64,000 nucleotides of DNA from Paraimprobicoccus trichonymphae (GCA_036322875.1 AP027925.1:868001-932000); one strand, 5' to 3'. Positions 47,698-58,220 are shown, numbered from the stretch's first letter. The notes: a model not told the origin generated them from the letters alone. Numbers and translations are program-made.

Positions 47698-49869
47698 TTG
47701 GATAAATATACCGGGAAAAGACTTGATGCTCGTTATGAGATACACGAGTTAATAGGTGTTGGAGGTATGGCACTTGTTTATAGAGCTTATGATACTTTAG
47801 AAGAAAAAATTGTCGCTATAAAGATTTTAAAAGATGAGTATTTAAACAACAAAGAATTTATAATAAGATTTAAAAACGAATCTAAAGCTATAGCAGTTCT
47901 TTCTCATGAACATATTGTAAAGGTGTATGATGTAAATCTTGGTGATGTGCTTCAATATATAGTGATGGAGTATATTAATGGCATAACTTTAAAGGAGTAT
48001 ATTTCCCAAAATAAGACAATTAAATGGGAAGAAGCTGTTTATTTTGTGGAACAAATTTTGAAAGCCTTGAGTCATGCTCATGGTAAAGGTGTAATACATA
48101 GAGATATTAAAACTCAGAATATCATGTTATTACCAGATGGAAATATAAAAGTTACAGATTTCGGAATTGCTAGATTTTTTAAAACTGAAACCCAGACTAT
48201 TACCAACAAAGCTATTGGTTCTGTGCATTACATCGCTCCTGAACAGGCCAGGGGAGATATTACAGATGAAAAAGCTGACATTTATTCGGTTGGTGTGATT
48301 TTGTACGAATTAATAACTGGAAAATTACCATTCGAAGCTGATAACGCTGTTTCTGTTGCTATTATGCAAATGCAAATTCAACCCGAATCGCCTAAAAAAA
48401 TAAATGATATTATTCCTGAAGGTTTAGAAAGTATAACTTTACATGCAATGCAAAAAGATGCTATTAACAGGTATAATTCAGCCGACGAAATGCTTTCCGA
48501 TATTTTATCATTAAAACAAAACCCTGATGTTAAATTTAATTATATTAATTACACAGATGCTAATTCTACTAAATATATTACAGATTTAAATAGTGGGGTA
48601 AAAAAAAATAAATTAATAGATAAAGATAATGTAAAATCTAAAGTTTTAGTGATAATAGGTGGTATAGCTGTCGCTGTTTTTATATTTGCTATGATTTTTT
48701 TAGGAATTTCTGTTTTTAGATATTTTAACAATAACTCTCTAAAAGACATAGAAGTTCCTGATTTCATAGGTATGAGATATTCTGATTTACAAAATAGTGA
48801 TAATTACAAATTTAATTTTAAAGTAGAAACTGTATATGACCCAAGTAAAGAGGGAGGCGTAGTGATTGACCAAGAACCAACTGCTTTTTCTAAAAAATTA
48901 AAAGAAAATTCTACTGTTATATTAAAAATAAACAGTCCTGGAGTATTAGTTACTATCCCGAGTGTAAAAAGTTTGACTAAAGAAGTTGCAGAGGCTAAAT
49001 TAAATAATTCTGGAATTAAATATGAAGTCTTAGCTATAACTGATGATGATACTCCTGAAGGTATAGTAAAAAGCACAGACCCTATAGAGGGCACTAAAAT
49101 AACCGCTGATACCACTGTTAGAGTTTATGTCAGTAAAGGCCCCGCTGAACAAAAAATTTCAGTCCCTGATGTTATAAATAGAGATTTTAAAACTGCAAAA
49201 TCGGAAATATTATCTAAAAATTTAAGAATATATGACAGTGTTGCCTATGAAGACAGTGATAAACCTAAAGATACGGTTTTATATACAAATCCTTTACCTG
49301 GTGTTCCTGTAAGTGCTGGTTCTACTGTTAAATTAACTTTGAGTTCTGGAAGAAAAAAAGAAAGAAGTTTTGAAATAAAAGTAGATTTGCCTTTGTTGGT
49401 GGATTATGAAATACCTATTGCTGTTTATGCTGATGGCGTTTTAGAAATTTCCAGAAAAATAATTCCAGCTTATAATAATGGAGAATTCTTGATATCTAAT
49501 ATAAAAGGTAAAACTGGTATAAAAAAAATAAATGTACATTTGAATAATAAACAATACAGAATTTATGAAATCGATTTTGACAAAACTTCAAATAATGTAA
49601 GTCTTATATCAAAATATGAATTTGTTCCTAAAGAAATTACTAATAATGGAAACAAAAATAATAGTTCAAACAACAGCACTAATACTGATAGTAATACTTT
49701 TAGTACCGGTAGTAATAATAATAGCACTGCTAATACTGATAACAGAAGTTCTAGTAATAACAACAATACTCCTACTCCAAAAACATTTACAGTGCCTGAT
49801 TTTCCTCAAACTAAAATTGAAAAAAAAGTAATTATTCCAAGTGGTAGTTCGAGTGGTGACGAGACATAA
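47698..49869 (+). CDS. prkC: PASTA-domain serine/threonine kinase (PrkC/StkP type)
   Basis: A membrane kinase that senses muropeptides and tunes wall growth and, in Bacilli, spore germination. The 723-residue protein has an N-terminal kinase with GVGGMALVYRAYD (glycine loop), AIKILK (Lys), HRDIKTQNIML, DFGIARF and APEQARG. One membrane helix lies near residues 316-341, then three PASTA repeats (about 350-415, 417-485, 487-551). A beta-rich stretch and an Asn/Ser/Thr-rich linker (about 645-695) form the rest of the outer part. TTG at 47698 follows CGGAG. The usual partner phosphatase prpC is absent here. A metallophosphoesterase gene follows three bases after the stop. Confidence 0.94.
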   Translation: MDKYTGKRLDARYEIHELIGVGGMALVYRAYDTLEEKIVAIKILKDEYLNNKEFIIRFKNESKAIAVLSHEHIVKVYDVNLGDVLQYIVMEYINGITLKEYISQNKTIKWEEAVYFVEQILKALSHAHGKGVIHRDIKTQNIMLLPDGNIKVTDFGIARFFKTETQTITNKAIGSVHYIAPEQARGDITDEKADIYSVGVILYELITGKLPFEADNAVSVAIMQMQIQPESPKKINDIIPEGLESITLHAMQKDAINRYNSADEMLSDILSLKQNPDVKFNYINYTDANSTKYITDLNSGVKKNKLIDKDNVKSKVLVIIGGIAVAVFIFAMIFLGISVFRYFNNNSLKDIEVPDFIGMRYSDLQNSDNYKFNFKVETVYDPSKEGGVVIDQEPTAFSKKLKENSTVILKINSPGVLVTIPSVKSLTKEVAEAKLNNSGIKYEVLAITDDDTPEGIVKSTDPIEGTKITADTTVRVYVSKGPAEQKISVPDVINRDFKTAKSEILSKNLRIYDSVAYEDSDKPKDTVLYTNPLPGVPVSAGSTVKLTLSSGRKKERSFEIKVDLPLLVDYEIPIAVYADGVLEISRKIIPAYNNGEFLISNIKGKTGIKKINVHLNNKQYRIYEIDFDKTSNNVSLISKYEFVPKEITNNGNKNNSSNNSTNTDSNTFSTGSNNNSTANTDNRSSSNNNNTPTPKTFTVPDFPQTKIEKKVIIPSGSSSGDET

Positions 49870-49872
49870 GAA

Positions 49873-52694
49873 ATGCTAAAAATAAAGAACTAAATTATAT
49901 AGTACTAAACTTTCTCAAACCCTACATTGACAAATTACTTGAGAATGGAATAAAAAATAGCATTTCTAAAATTTTTAATATAAATATATATGAACTGATT
50001 TTCAATAAGATAAAAAGCAATTTTTCAACTAGAAGACAGATAAATATAAATAAATATCTTGGAAAAGTTTATGTCCAATACAGAAAAAACGGTATAAAAA
50101 TAGAGCCAACAGGACTTACAAGGTTATTAATAAAAAAAATAAATATCAGTGACAGTCAAATATTAGAAATTATCGAAGATATATTAAATCAAATACAAAA
50201 AAATTATATTGAAAACTTTGATTATTTAATAGAAAAAACAGAGCTTATAATTTCAGATTTGTCAGAAACTGGGATTTATAAGCCGCAAAATTCAGAAGAG
50301 AAAACTTTATACGATTTAGTTTTATTGGTTTTATTAAATTATTATAAAATTTTGAACGACACTCCTAAATGGATAAAACCAGCTTTAAATAATTTAAAAA
50401 GTAAAGAAGTTATTGAAAATTTGGTTAGTTTAGCCAAAAAATATGTTATTATTATACTGTGTAATATAAGCGAGAACATTTTTTTAAATTTTAAAGTTAC
50501 ATTTGATTCTGCATTTTTGAGATTGATATTAAATAGAAAGACTAATAAGGGTCAAATATCTAAGTTATTAAAAATTTTCGATATAAATCTGGAAAGAATA
50601 ATATCTAATTTTTTTGAGAGATATATGAGTTCTAGTTTTTTTAATAGTTCAGGTGAGATATTGACTGAATTGATAAGCAAATTTTTAAGTGATTTAATAC
50701 CTAAAATTGAAGAAAAACATAATTTTAGAGGCAACAAGCCCTTTCAGATTACTATGACTTTTAGTGAAAATTTTTTTACTGAGAGAAATTTAAGGTGGTA
50801 TACTAAAATAAATTCTGATTACAAATATATAGAAATCAGTAAAAACAAGGATTTTTCGGAATTTTTAAATCTAGAATCTCACTCCATAAAAACGTCTAGA
50901 CCTAAGCCAGTTTTAAGTTTGGGGGTTATATCTAGTTACACAGAAGAAGAAATTTTCAAACATTCTATTAAATTAAAAAATTTAGAATTAAATAAAATTT
51001 ATTATTACAGAATTTGTAGTTTAAAAAAAAATAAATCTAAAGAAAAAATATATAGATTTAAAACTCAAGACAATAAACTTAATAATTTTAGATTTATTGT
51101 TTTAGCTGATTCTCAGGCTATGACTAAAACTGATTATGATATATTTTTAAAAGTTTTTTCTAATTCTATAACAAGAATAAAAAATCCTGAATTTGTCGCT
51201 CATTTGGGAGATTTTGTAGATGATGGAAATAATGAAAATTATTGGGAATGGATATTGAACTCTAAAATTTGGGCAGAAAATATTTTAATTCCTTTATCTG
51301 GAAACCATGAAGCAAGAAAAATTTTACTATCAGATAAAAAAATAGAAAATTCTATATTAAGACATTTTTATTTAACAGATTTGTCAAATCAAGATTTAAC
51401 TACTGGAGCTTATTATTCTTATGTTTATAAAAATGTTTTATTTATAATTTTGAATACTAATAATTTAGATTTAATTAATAATAATTTAAGTAAAGAACAA
51501 TATGACTGGATTTTAAAAGTTTCAAAGAGAGAAGACGTAAAATTTAAAATAGTATTTACACATAAATCGCCGTATTCAAATGGACCGCATTATAAAAATT
51601 TAGATGTAAAAGAAATAGGAAAACAATTAATTGATCTGTGTTACGAATTTGATATAGATTTGGTTATAAGTGGACATGATCATGTGTATGTTAGAACGCC
51701 TGTTTTGAATTTAGGACAAGAAATTTCTTGTGACGAAAAAATGATAAGTTATAAAAATTCTGAATTTTCAGTTTATGTAAATCCGAACGGCACTTTATAT
51801 GTGACTCCTGGCACTTCAGGAGTTAAAAATTATAAACAAAATAAAAAAGCAAATATTCCCATAGAATTTGAAAAAGTAATAAATTTTCCAATTTATTCGG
51901 AAGTCGAAATAAAAAATAATAGTTTGTACTTTTCAGCTTATAAATATGATAAATCTAGTAACAGCTCAAAGTTATTAGATTGTTTTGCTATAGAAAAGAA
52001 AGAAGAAGTTAGTTTAAATTATTTAAATAAATTTATAGAAAGTATACCAGATTGTCCTTGGAAAAATCATGACAAAAGAATAATAAAAGCCTTTAAAATT
52101 TACGAAAAATTGAGTGAACAAGATAAATTTCAAGTTAAAAATTACGAAAAATTAACTAAAATTTCGAAAATAAATAGTTTATACAAAAGAATATTATCAG
52201 GAGAAACAGCAATTGTAAAAAGCAAGAAGGAATTTTTAAGATCTATTTATAATAAAAAAGTAACTAATATAATAACAGATTGCGAAGAAATAAAATTTGA
52301 AAATGAATTCGGATTTAAAAATATTATTATAATAAATAGGAGCCTGAGTATAGGCGGTAGTGCTAAATTATGTTATGTGAATTTTCATGTAAAAAAAGGT
52401 TCGATTTTTCTATTAAAAGACAGCATTTGTGTAGATAACACTAGAAGGCTTTTTTCTCTTTATAAAAATTTAAGCGTGATTAATTTATATGAGAATGCTG
52501 TTTTAATTTTAGGAGATAATTCTTCTATAAATAGCGGTTACGGACTTGGATTTAATTGCAAAAACTATATTTGTATAAAAGGCAAAAATACTAGCGTTTA
52601 TTTGAACAATAAATATCATATAAAGAATTATATCTATGAGAGTAAATTTAAAACTAAAGTAGTTATAGATACTAAAAAAAATGAAAAAATATAA
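49873..52694 (+). CDS. Calcineurin-like phosphoesterase with purple-acid-phosphatase fold, frameshift after the start
   Basis: Restored length is about 940 residues. ATG 49873 (MLK), three bases after prkC, runs out of frame after four codons. One more A in the A5 run at 49878-49882 would join it to an uninterrupted frame to 52694, which otherwise has no ATG, GTG or TTG before 50259. Regions: helical N-terminal part (about 275 residues), a fibronectin-like domain with NLRWYTKINSDYKYIEIS, and the catalytic domain RFIVLADSQ, HLGDFVDDG, SGNHEA, FTHKSPYSNG, SGHDHVYVRTP (metal ligands). The C-terminal part is beta-rich (LSIGGSAKLCYVNFHVKKGS..), like a parallel beta-helix. No signal peptide seen. 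Location and substrate unknown. The next gene, vanY-like, overlaps by 14 bases. Confidence 0.8.
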
Positions 52695-53616
52695 AAGATT
52701 ATCGCAAAAAGACATAAAAAGAATAAATTTTATGAAAAAAGTGAGACTTGCACTTAAACAACTTTCTGTGTTCTTGTTTTTAATAATTTTCATAATAACT
52801 TTTTTCGTAATAGGAATCGTTTATTTTTATAAATTTATAGATAAAGAAACTATCTCAAGCGAAAATAGCAATAATGATATTTTAATAGAAAAAATTAAGG
52901 AACCAGATGAACTATTAGACAGCGAAAAAGAAGAATTAGAAATTTTAGAAAAATCTGGATTAGCTGCAAGAGAAGAAACTAAAAAAAGTACGGATAAAAA
53001 AGAATTTTCTAAAAAAAATCTTAATAAATTAAATAGCTATGATTTTTCAGAATGGCATAAAACTTGCCCCGAGGAGTTAATAATCGTGAATAGTCATAAT
53101 TTGTTAGATAAAACCCATATTATAAAAACTAAATTATGCAGAAACAAAGAAATAGCTGTATGTGTTGCTGAGCCACTTGAAAATATGATCGTAGCTGCAA
53201 ATAAAGAAAATATTAAATTATTTATTTCTTCAGGTTACAGAAGTATAGAATATCAAAAAAAATTGTTCGAAAATCAAGTTGAAAGAGAAATAAATAAAGG
53301 CTTCATAGAAAAGGAAAAAGCAGAAGAACAAGCTCAAACTGTAGTTGCAAAACCTGGTGCTAGCGAACACAATCTCGGAATAGCCGCGGATTTTAATGGC
53401 GTTTTAGATAATTTTGCTAATACAAAAGAATATGAATGGTTAACTAAAAACGCACATAAATTCGGTTTCGTAGAAAGATATACTAAAAAATTCGAAAAAA
53501 CTACTGGAATAATACCTGAACCTTGGCATTGGAGATATGTAGGTGAAGAACACGCGAAAAAAATTAGAGAAAGTGGGTTAAGTCTTGAAGAATATGTGTA
53601 CAAAAAAATAAAATAA
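52681..53616 (+). CDS. D-alanyl-D-alanine carboxypeptidase, VanY/LAS family
   Basis: Trims the terminal D-Ala from wall stem peptides. The N-terminal membrane anchor (about residues 28-50) is followed by an acidic linker and the peptidase domain. That domain has SSGYRSIEYQKKLF, then SEHNLGIAADF (SxHxxGxAxD with the Zn-binding His and Asp) and EPWHWRYVG (catalytic Glu, third Zn His). ATG at 52681 overlaps the end of the phosphoesterase gene, so these form one operon with prkC. The 311-residue length is normal. Confidence 0.93.
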   Translation: MKKYKRLSQKDIKRINFMKKVRLALKQLSVFLFLIIFIITFFVIGIVYFYKFIDKETISSENSNNDILIEKIKEPDELLDSEKEELEILEKSGLAAREETKKSTDKKEFSKKNLNKLNSYDFSEWHKTCPEELIIVNSHNLLDKTHIIKTKLCRNKEIAVCVAEPLENMIVAANKENIKLFISSGYRSIEYQKKLFENQVEREINKGFIEKEKAEEQAQTVVAKPGASEHNLGIAADFNGVLDNFANTKEYEWLTKNAHKFGFVERYTKKFEKTTGIIPEPWHWRYVGEEHAKKIRESGLSLEEYVYKKIK

Positions 53617-53639
53617 ACAGCTGAATTTTTTATTTTAAC

Positions 53640-53910
53640 TATTCTTGCGATAATGCTTCTTCAACCAAAACAAAATATCCAAAATTACCCTCACTACTAA
53701 TCGAAGCGGTATATCCATATGGGAGTACTGATAGCCTTTGTAACCTAAATTCCTCCTAGCAATGGCATTAAACCAATAAGTACACTTTTCTTAGGATTAA
53801 CATTTACCAACTCTAAAATTTCATGTGGTTTGGTATCCACTGCTCTAAAATTACAACTTACGAAACTTAAACCCAAAGCCAAACTTTCTGCCAAAAATTT
53901 TATTTATTTT
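53640..53910 (-). pseudogene. Nitroreductase C-terminal remnant
   Basis: The minus strand reads FLAESLALGLSFVSCNFRAV, DTKPHEILELVNVNPKKSVL, IGLMPLLGG, stop, then after a frame change GYKGYQYSHMDIPLRL. The order resembles the FMN-binding C-terminal half of anaerobic nitroreductases (..ALGLG..CW.., GYP.YKY.R.P.R). The N-terminal half is absent. Confidence 0.45.
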
Positions 53911-53929
53911 TTTATTAACTATGTACATC

Positions 53930-55021
53930 TTATAAAAAATCATTATCAGAATTTGAACTTGAAAAATCAGATACATATGTTTCTTGATAATAACATACTT
54001 TTTCACTAAAAGGAACCTTAATCAATATCCATTTGACATTTGCATTTTTTTGCTCTAAAGGATTGAAATTTCCTGCCATATAAAACATTTCATTATTTTT
54101 TGCTAATACGGTAGATCCGATAAAAATGGCACAAGCTCCTTCTTCTACATCTGGTTTAAAACTACATTTCTCAACAAATGCAAAACTACACAAACAAAAC
54201 TCATTATTATCAGAAGTATTATAAAATTTAATGTCACCAGTAATTTTTTTAGAACTATTTTCAAGAATTTCCTTGTTATTATATTTTTTAAGATCTCCTT
54301 CTCTTATTAACAATGGCACTTGAATACTGGCAAGAATACAGAAGTATGAGTCATATGGCTTTGGATTAAGAAGTACCAAAATCAACGCTATGCAAATATA
54401 TAATTTGTGTGGAAGATGTGTTAAGACAGTCGGAAAAGTTCAAAATCAAAGATATTAAAAAACGTTTTAAACCCGATAATACTGAAAAAAATAATTTTGA
54501 AATGTTACTCTTAGATGTTGAAGAACATCCGATTGAGATGCCGAAGTACAAACAAAAAGTATCATACTCGGGTAAAAAAAGAGACACACAACAAAATATC
54601 AAATTTTAGCCAATACAAAAACACGTGAAATACTTGATGTTTCTAATGCAATCAGCGCAACACACAATTTTGTAATATTTAATTTTTAGCCAAAATATTC
54701 GAAAAAAAAGTTAAAATTTATGCAGATAAGAGGTATCAAGAAATTCAAAATTTTTTTCCGAATGCTAAGATATCAAAAAAAGCTACAAAAAACCATCATT
54801 TCACCGAAGAATAAATCGTTGAAAATAAGCTTTTAGCACAAAAAAGAACCACAATTGAACACATTAATAGGGAAATAAAAATATTTAAAACTTGTAAAGA
54901 AATTTACAAAAACAAAGGAAAAAGAGGTTTACTCAGGGTCAAATTAATTGTAAGCTGTATAATCCATAGATTGGGTTTTTGAGTTTAGAAACAGGTCTAT
55001 TATACTTTTTGATCCAACCAT
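53930..55021 (-). pseudogene. Hypothetical gene split by an ISL2-like element
   Basis: The 5' end lies at 54999-55021: ATG 55021 after a good AAGGAG, reading MVGSKSI before the IS terminus. The 3' part, 54307-53930, resumes as LIREGDLKKYNNKEILENSS, KKITGDIKFYNTSDNNEFCL, CSFAFVEKCSFKPDVEEGAC, MAGNFNPLEQKNANVKWILI and ends SDFSSSNSDNDFL. Between them sits the 0.7 kb IS copy. The protein (about 130 remaining residues) is not recognised; several Cys and a Ser/Asp-rich end are its only traits. Confidence 0.6.
54308..54998 (+). mobile_element. ISL2-like element, copy 5, 5' end lost
   Basis: Starts inside the transposase (ATTAACAATGGCACTTGAATACTGG, equivalent to 7157 in copy 1) and ends at the true terminus AAACAGGTCT (54989-54998), followed by ATT. 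Transposase pieces: VEDVLRQSEKFKIKDIKKRF, LLLDVEEHPIEMPKYKQKVS, then broken frames. It interrupts a minus-strand gene. Confidence 0.85.
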
Positions 55022-55127
55022 TTTTTTCTCCTTTTCAGTACTGTCAATAAAATAAATTATACACACAATACATATACAATTTTATTATATCATGCCTCAA
55101 AATTAAATGCAATAGTTTTTTTAACTA

Positions 55128-55480
55128 TCAGATCGGTCGATAAAGTCAAGCAATGGTGAACAGATTTGGCTAAAAACGGGGAGCAAGCCGCCAAAAATTT
55201 ATGGAACGCTGCTGTGGACGGAGTGAAAAATTTGCTGAAAAAAATGTTGTCAATCGGCGAAGATTTGGTTAAGAGTATTTGGAACGGCATTTCAGATATA
55301 GGAAAATGGCTCAGAGATAAAATTAGCGGTTTTTTCGGTGGTGTGGTCGACAACATTAAAAAAACTTCTTCGGCATTCATTCGCCGTCAACGTTGTTTGA
55401 AAATGTGATTGGTAAAAATCTTGCGCTTGGTGTTGGAGAGGGATTTGCCAACGAAATGGATACGGTATCAAAATTCAATG
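55128..55480 (+). pseudogene. Phage tape-measure protein C-terminal fragment
   Basis: In pieces: KNGEQAAKNLWNAAVDGVKN, IGEDLVKSIWNGISDIGKWL, DKISGFFGGVVDNIKK, then after a frameshift GIHSPSTLFENVIGKNLALG with VGEGFANEMDTVS. This is the typical end of siphophage tape-measure proteins (IHSPS.VF..iG..l..G...G). It fuses near 55475 to a serine-recombinase tail, which marks a deletion within a prophage. Confidence 0.75.
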
Positions 55481-55852
55481 ATAAAATTCAAAAATTAATT
55501 GTACAGAAAGATAAAATTGAAACCGAAGTTCAACTTTTAGTCGCAGAAAATGCCAATATCGCACAAAAACAGGAAATTTGCAATGAAAAGCGAAACTTCA
55601 AAGTTGTGAAATTTCAAAAATTAGAGCAAAAAATTTTAGATTTAGAATGTCAAAAAGCAAAGCAAATCGCAAATCAATACCAAATTGAAAAGTTTTTGAA
55701 AAAAAATTGGTAAGAGCGATAGCTTTTTAACTAAATTTGATGAAGAGTTGTGGTTTTCATTTGTAAAAAATATTACCGTAAAAGCTGATAACATGATAAT
55801 TGTGGCGTTTAAAAATGACGTAGAAATCATAGTTAGAATGTACAGTGACTAA
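55475..55852 (+). pseudogene. Serine recombinase C-terminal fragment
   Basis: KFNDKIQKLIVQKDKIETEV, the coiled coil KLEQKILDLECQKAKQIANQ, and after one frameshift FDEELWFSFVKNITVKADNM. It corresponds to the C-terminal end of the recombinase at 59097-60691 (FDEKLWFSLVKNITVNADNT). It is directly joined to the tape-measure fragment, with no N-terminal catalytic part. 55853-56225 downstream holds no gene I recognise. Confidence 0.65.
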
Positions 55853-56225
55853 AAACAGTGTATCTAAGCCATTTTTCGGGTGTATGCATATCTTTTGACG
55901 AAATTTTCAAAATTAGCCGTTTTTGAGTGATTTTTAATTATTTGTACTTACCTAAATATGCCGAAAATCCCAGAATTACTGGGCATTTTCATGGTATTAA
56001 AAATTGATTCTTATATGTCTTGTCACTGCTTATTTGATACAATTTGACGTTTTATTAAATTCGGTTCATTTTTGAAAATTTTTGGATTCATCTTTTAACG
56101 GTTTCTTATGAGATGGCTTGATTTAGTTGTTTTTCGCTATACTTGAAATTTTTCATAAATTTTGTTATTATAAAAACGTATCAAAAACAATGTATAAAAA
56201 TTTTAAACTTAAATTTGGTGATAAA

Positions 56226-56830
56226 ATGACTGAAAAAGAATAGCTTTTGTAAAAGATCTTTTTAAAAAATCAGGGTACATATTAAAAACATCGGTATTTC
56301 GTAGTTTAGGCGTATCAAGTCGCGACGTGAAAGAACTTTTAGAAAAAAATTATGTGAAGAAATTAAAAACTGGATATTATTTCTGTAATGAAAATTTTAA
56401 TAATTTTTCTGATTTTGAGATCGCTAAGATGCTTATGCCACGAGGAATTATTAGTGTTTTTTCGTCTGCAAATATTTTAGAGCTCACAACTAACAATCCT
56501 ATGGCAGCGTGCATCACTATTCCAACAAGCCGTTTGAAGCCCGTTCTTCCTAAATATCCGCCAATCGAGGTTTTTTATTCTTTTGACGAAAATATAAATC
56601 TTGGTGTTATAGATTTCAAATCTGAAAATATGACTTTACCTATGTACAACGCCGAGAGAACAGTATGCGACTTGTTCAAGTACAACGATAAAATCAGTAA
56701 TGATGTAGCTTTAGAGGCGCTTAAAAATTATATAGCTCGCAAAGATAAAAATTTGCAACAATTTTTAGATTATGCAAAAAAACTGCGTGTTAAGAAAAAA
56801 GTGAAAATGTATGCGGAGGCTATGATATGA
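56226..56830 (+). pseudogene. abiEi: AbiEi-type antitoxin, frameshift near the N-terminus
   Basis: The antitoxin of the type IV AbiE system is a DNA-binding repressor with an N-terminal winged helix. ATG 56226 reads MTEKE then a stop. In another frame the wing helices follow without a break: AFVKDLFKKSGYILKTSVFRSLGVSSRDVKELLEK. Then comes YVKKLKTGYYFCNENF and the domain with ANILELTTNNPMAACITIPT and YNAERTVCDLFKYND. One indel near 56240 separates start and body. GTG 56327 could start a shorter protein lacking half of the wing. abiEii overlaps by four bases. With the antitoxin damaged, the toxin must be silent, weak or still checked. Confidence 0.75.
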
Positions 56831-57726
56831 GCGTGAATCCAGCAAGCATTAAAGCAAAACTTAAAAATTTAGCGATCAAAGAAAACAAGCAATTTGATTA
56901 TCTTTTAACCCTATATTTTATAGAAAGACTTCTTTATCGTGTGTCGATTTCAAAATATTCAAAAAATTTCGTTTTAAAAGGCGGTTTGCTTTTATACACA
57001 ATTCTTGATGAAAAAGCCAGAGCTACAAAGGATATAGACTTTTTAGCAAAGCAAATAAATAATGAACTGAAAGAATTAAAATCTATTTTCAATGAAATTT
57101 GTGATGTAGAATCTGACGATGCAATTATTTTCGACAAAAGCACCATAATTTCTGAAAGAATAAAAGAAGATGCGGATTACGAGGGTGTTCGCATAAAAGT
57201 TTTGGCCTATCTTGAAAAAACAAGAAAAATGTTTCTATTTGACATTGGATTTGGAGATGTTGTAATTCCGAAACCTGTTGAAATGGAGTATCCCTCGTTG
57301 CTGAACAAAGAAAATTCAAGAATTTTTGCTTATTCACTTGAATCAGTTATTTCGGAAAAATTTGAAGCTATGATTTATTTGGCTGAACTTAATAGCAGAA
57401 TGAAAGATTTTTATGATATTTATAGCCTTTGTAAAAATTTTGATTTTGACGGAAAGATTTTACAAAAGGCTATCACTGAAACTTTTAACAGAAGAAAAAC
57501 AATTTTGCCAGAAAACCCTACGGTTTTTTCGAATAAATTCCCTGATTTAAAAGAAAAGCAACTTCAGTGGACTGCATTTAAGAAAAGAATAAAATTTGCC
57601 TCAGATGCTGAATTTTATGACGTTTTAAGCAAAATAAGAATTTTTTTGTTCTCTATCTACAACTGCATTTTAAATCAGCAAAATTTTAATAAAAGCTGGA
57701 ATCATACAACACAAAACTGGCGGTGA
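56827..57726 (+). CDS. abiEii: AbiEii-type nucleotidyltransferase toxin
   Basis: The DUF1814 nucleotidyltransferase toxin of AbiE phage-resistance systems. The 299-residue frame is complete. KNFVLKGGLLLYTI (Gly-Gly motif), ARATKDIDFLA (Asp-x-Asp motif), SLESVISEKFEAMI and NSRMKDFYDIYSLCKNF are the four family motifs. The start ATG overlaps the antitoxin stop (ATGA), which indicates translational coupling. The C-terminal NCILNQQNFNKSWNHTTQNWR looks foreign, and a small shift there may have changed the end. It lies in the prophage remnant as a typical cargo. Confidence 0.85.
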   Translation: MSVNPASIKAKLKNLAIKENKQFDYLLTLYFIERLLYRVSISKYSKNFVLKGGLLLYTILDEKARATKDIDFLAKQINNELKELKSIFNEICDVESDDAIIFDKSTIISERIKEDADYEGVRIKVLAYLEKTRKMFLFDIGFGDVVIPKPVEMEYPSLLNKENSRIFAYSLESVISEKFEAMIYLAELNSRMKDFYDIYSLCKNFDFDGKILQKAITETFNRRKTILPENPTVFSNKFPDLKEKQLQWTAFKKRIKFASDAEFYDVLSKIRIFLFSIYNCILNQQNFNKSWNHTTQNWR

Positions 57727-57738
57727 TTGGTATTGCGA

Positions 57739-57873
57739 TTAAACCTTACAATTTAATGCTTTTACAGTTTCTTGTATTTTGTATTTTTTATAAATTTTCG
57801 AGCATAAAGCTACCGCCGCGAAAACAACTCCATTCAGAACCACATATTTGAAATTAAATAAAAAACCATTCAT
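57739..57873 (-). CDS. Possible small membrane protein
   Basis: A 44-residue frame MNGFLFNFKYVVLNGVVFAA followed by VALCSKIYKKYKIQETVKAL. One hydrophobic helix and a basic tail. AGGAG lies only three bases before the ATG. Could be a small phage or toxin-like peptide; expression is doubtful. Confidence 0.3.
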   Translation of the reverse strand: MNGFLFNFKYVVLNGVVFAAVALCSKIYKKYKIQETVKALNCKV

Positions 57874-57989
57874 GTGCTCCTATGTGTGTAAAGCTTCTTA
57901 AATATAGTGATACCAAAGGATTCAGCAAAACACAGCACTAGAACACAGCATTGAACACAACACAGAATTTTTAACTGGAGGAATAAAAA

Positions 57990-58220
57990 ATGAGTTTTTA
58001 CAAATGGCTTATTAAAAATTACAAGGGATCGGGCTGTCCAAAGGGTGATCTTGCAGATGACGCTGTAAGAGATAGTGAATTTTCGAAAAATTCAAGTAGT
58101 TTTAAGCAAATATTAAACTATTTGAATTCACAGGGAGATTGCTATGGTTGTATTTCGGCGTTTGAAGAAGCTTTTAATGAATTTGAAAAACTAGTGCCAA
58201 AATGCAAGAAAAGATTATAG
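57990..58220 (+). CDS. YozE SAM-like domain protein
   Basis: A 76-residue protein of the YozE (DUF1250) family, a sterile-alpha-motif-like fold common in Firmicutes and their phages; function unknown. FYKWLIKNYKGSGCPKGDLA, DDAVRDSEFSKNSSSFKQIL and NYLNSQGDCYGCISAFEEAF match the family throughout. A strong GGAGG site lies ahead. It is followed at once by a VRR-NUC gene, as in phage replication modules. Confidence 0.85.
   Translation: MSFYKWLIKNYKGSGCPKGDLADDAVRDSEFSKNSSSFKQILNYLNSQGDCYGCISAFEEAFNEFEKLVPKCKKRL

Noticed and set aside
49563..49831. Hydrophobic Leu/Val-rich frames opposite or beside the prkC linker
   Set aside because: They are out-of-frame readings of the Asn/Ser/Thr-rich linker.
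53930..54385. A single 151-residue protein read across the IS boundary
   Set aside because: Its first 25 residues come from the ISL2-like element. The real start lies beyond the element at 55021.
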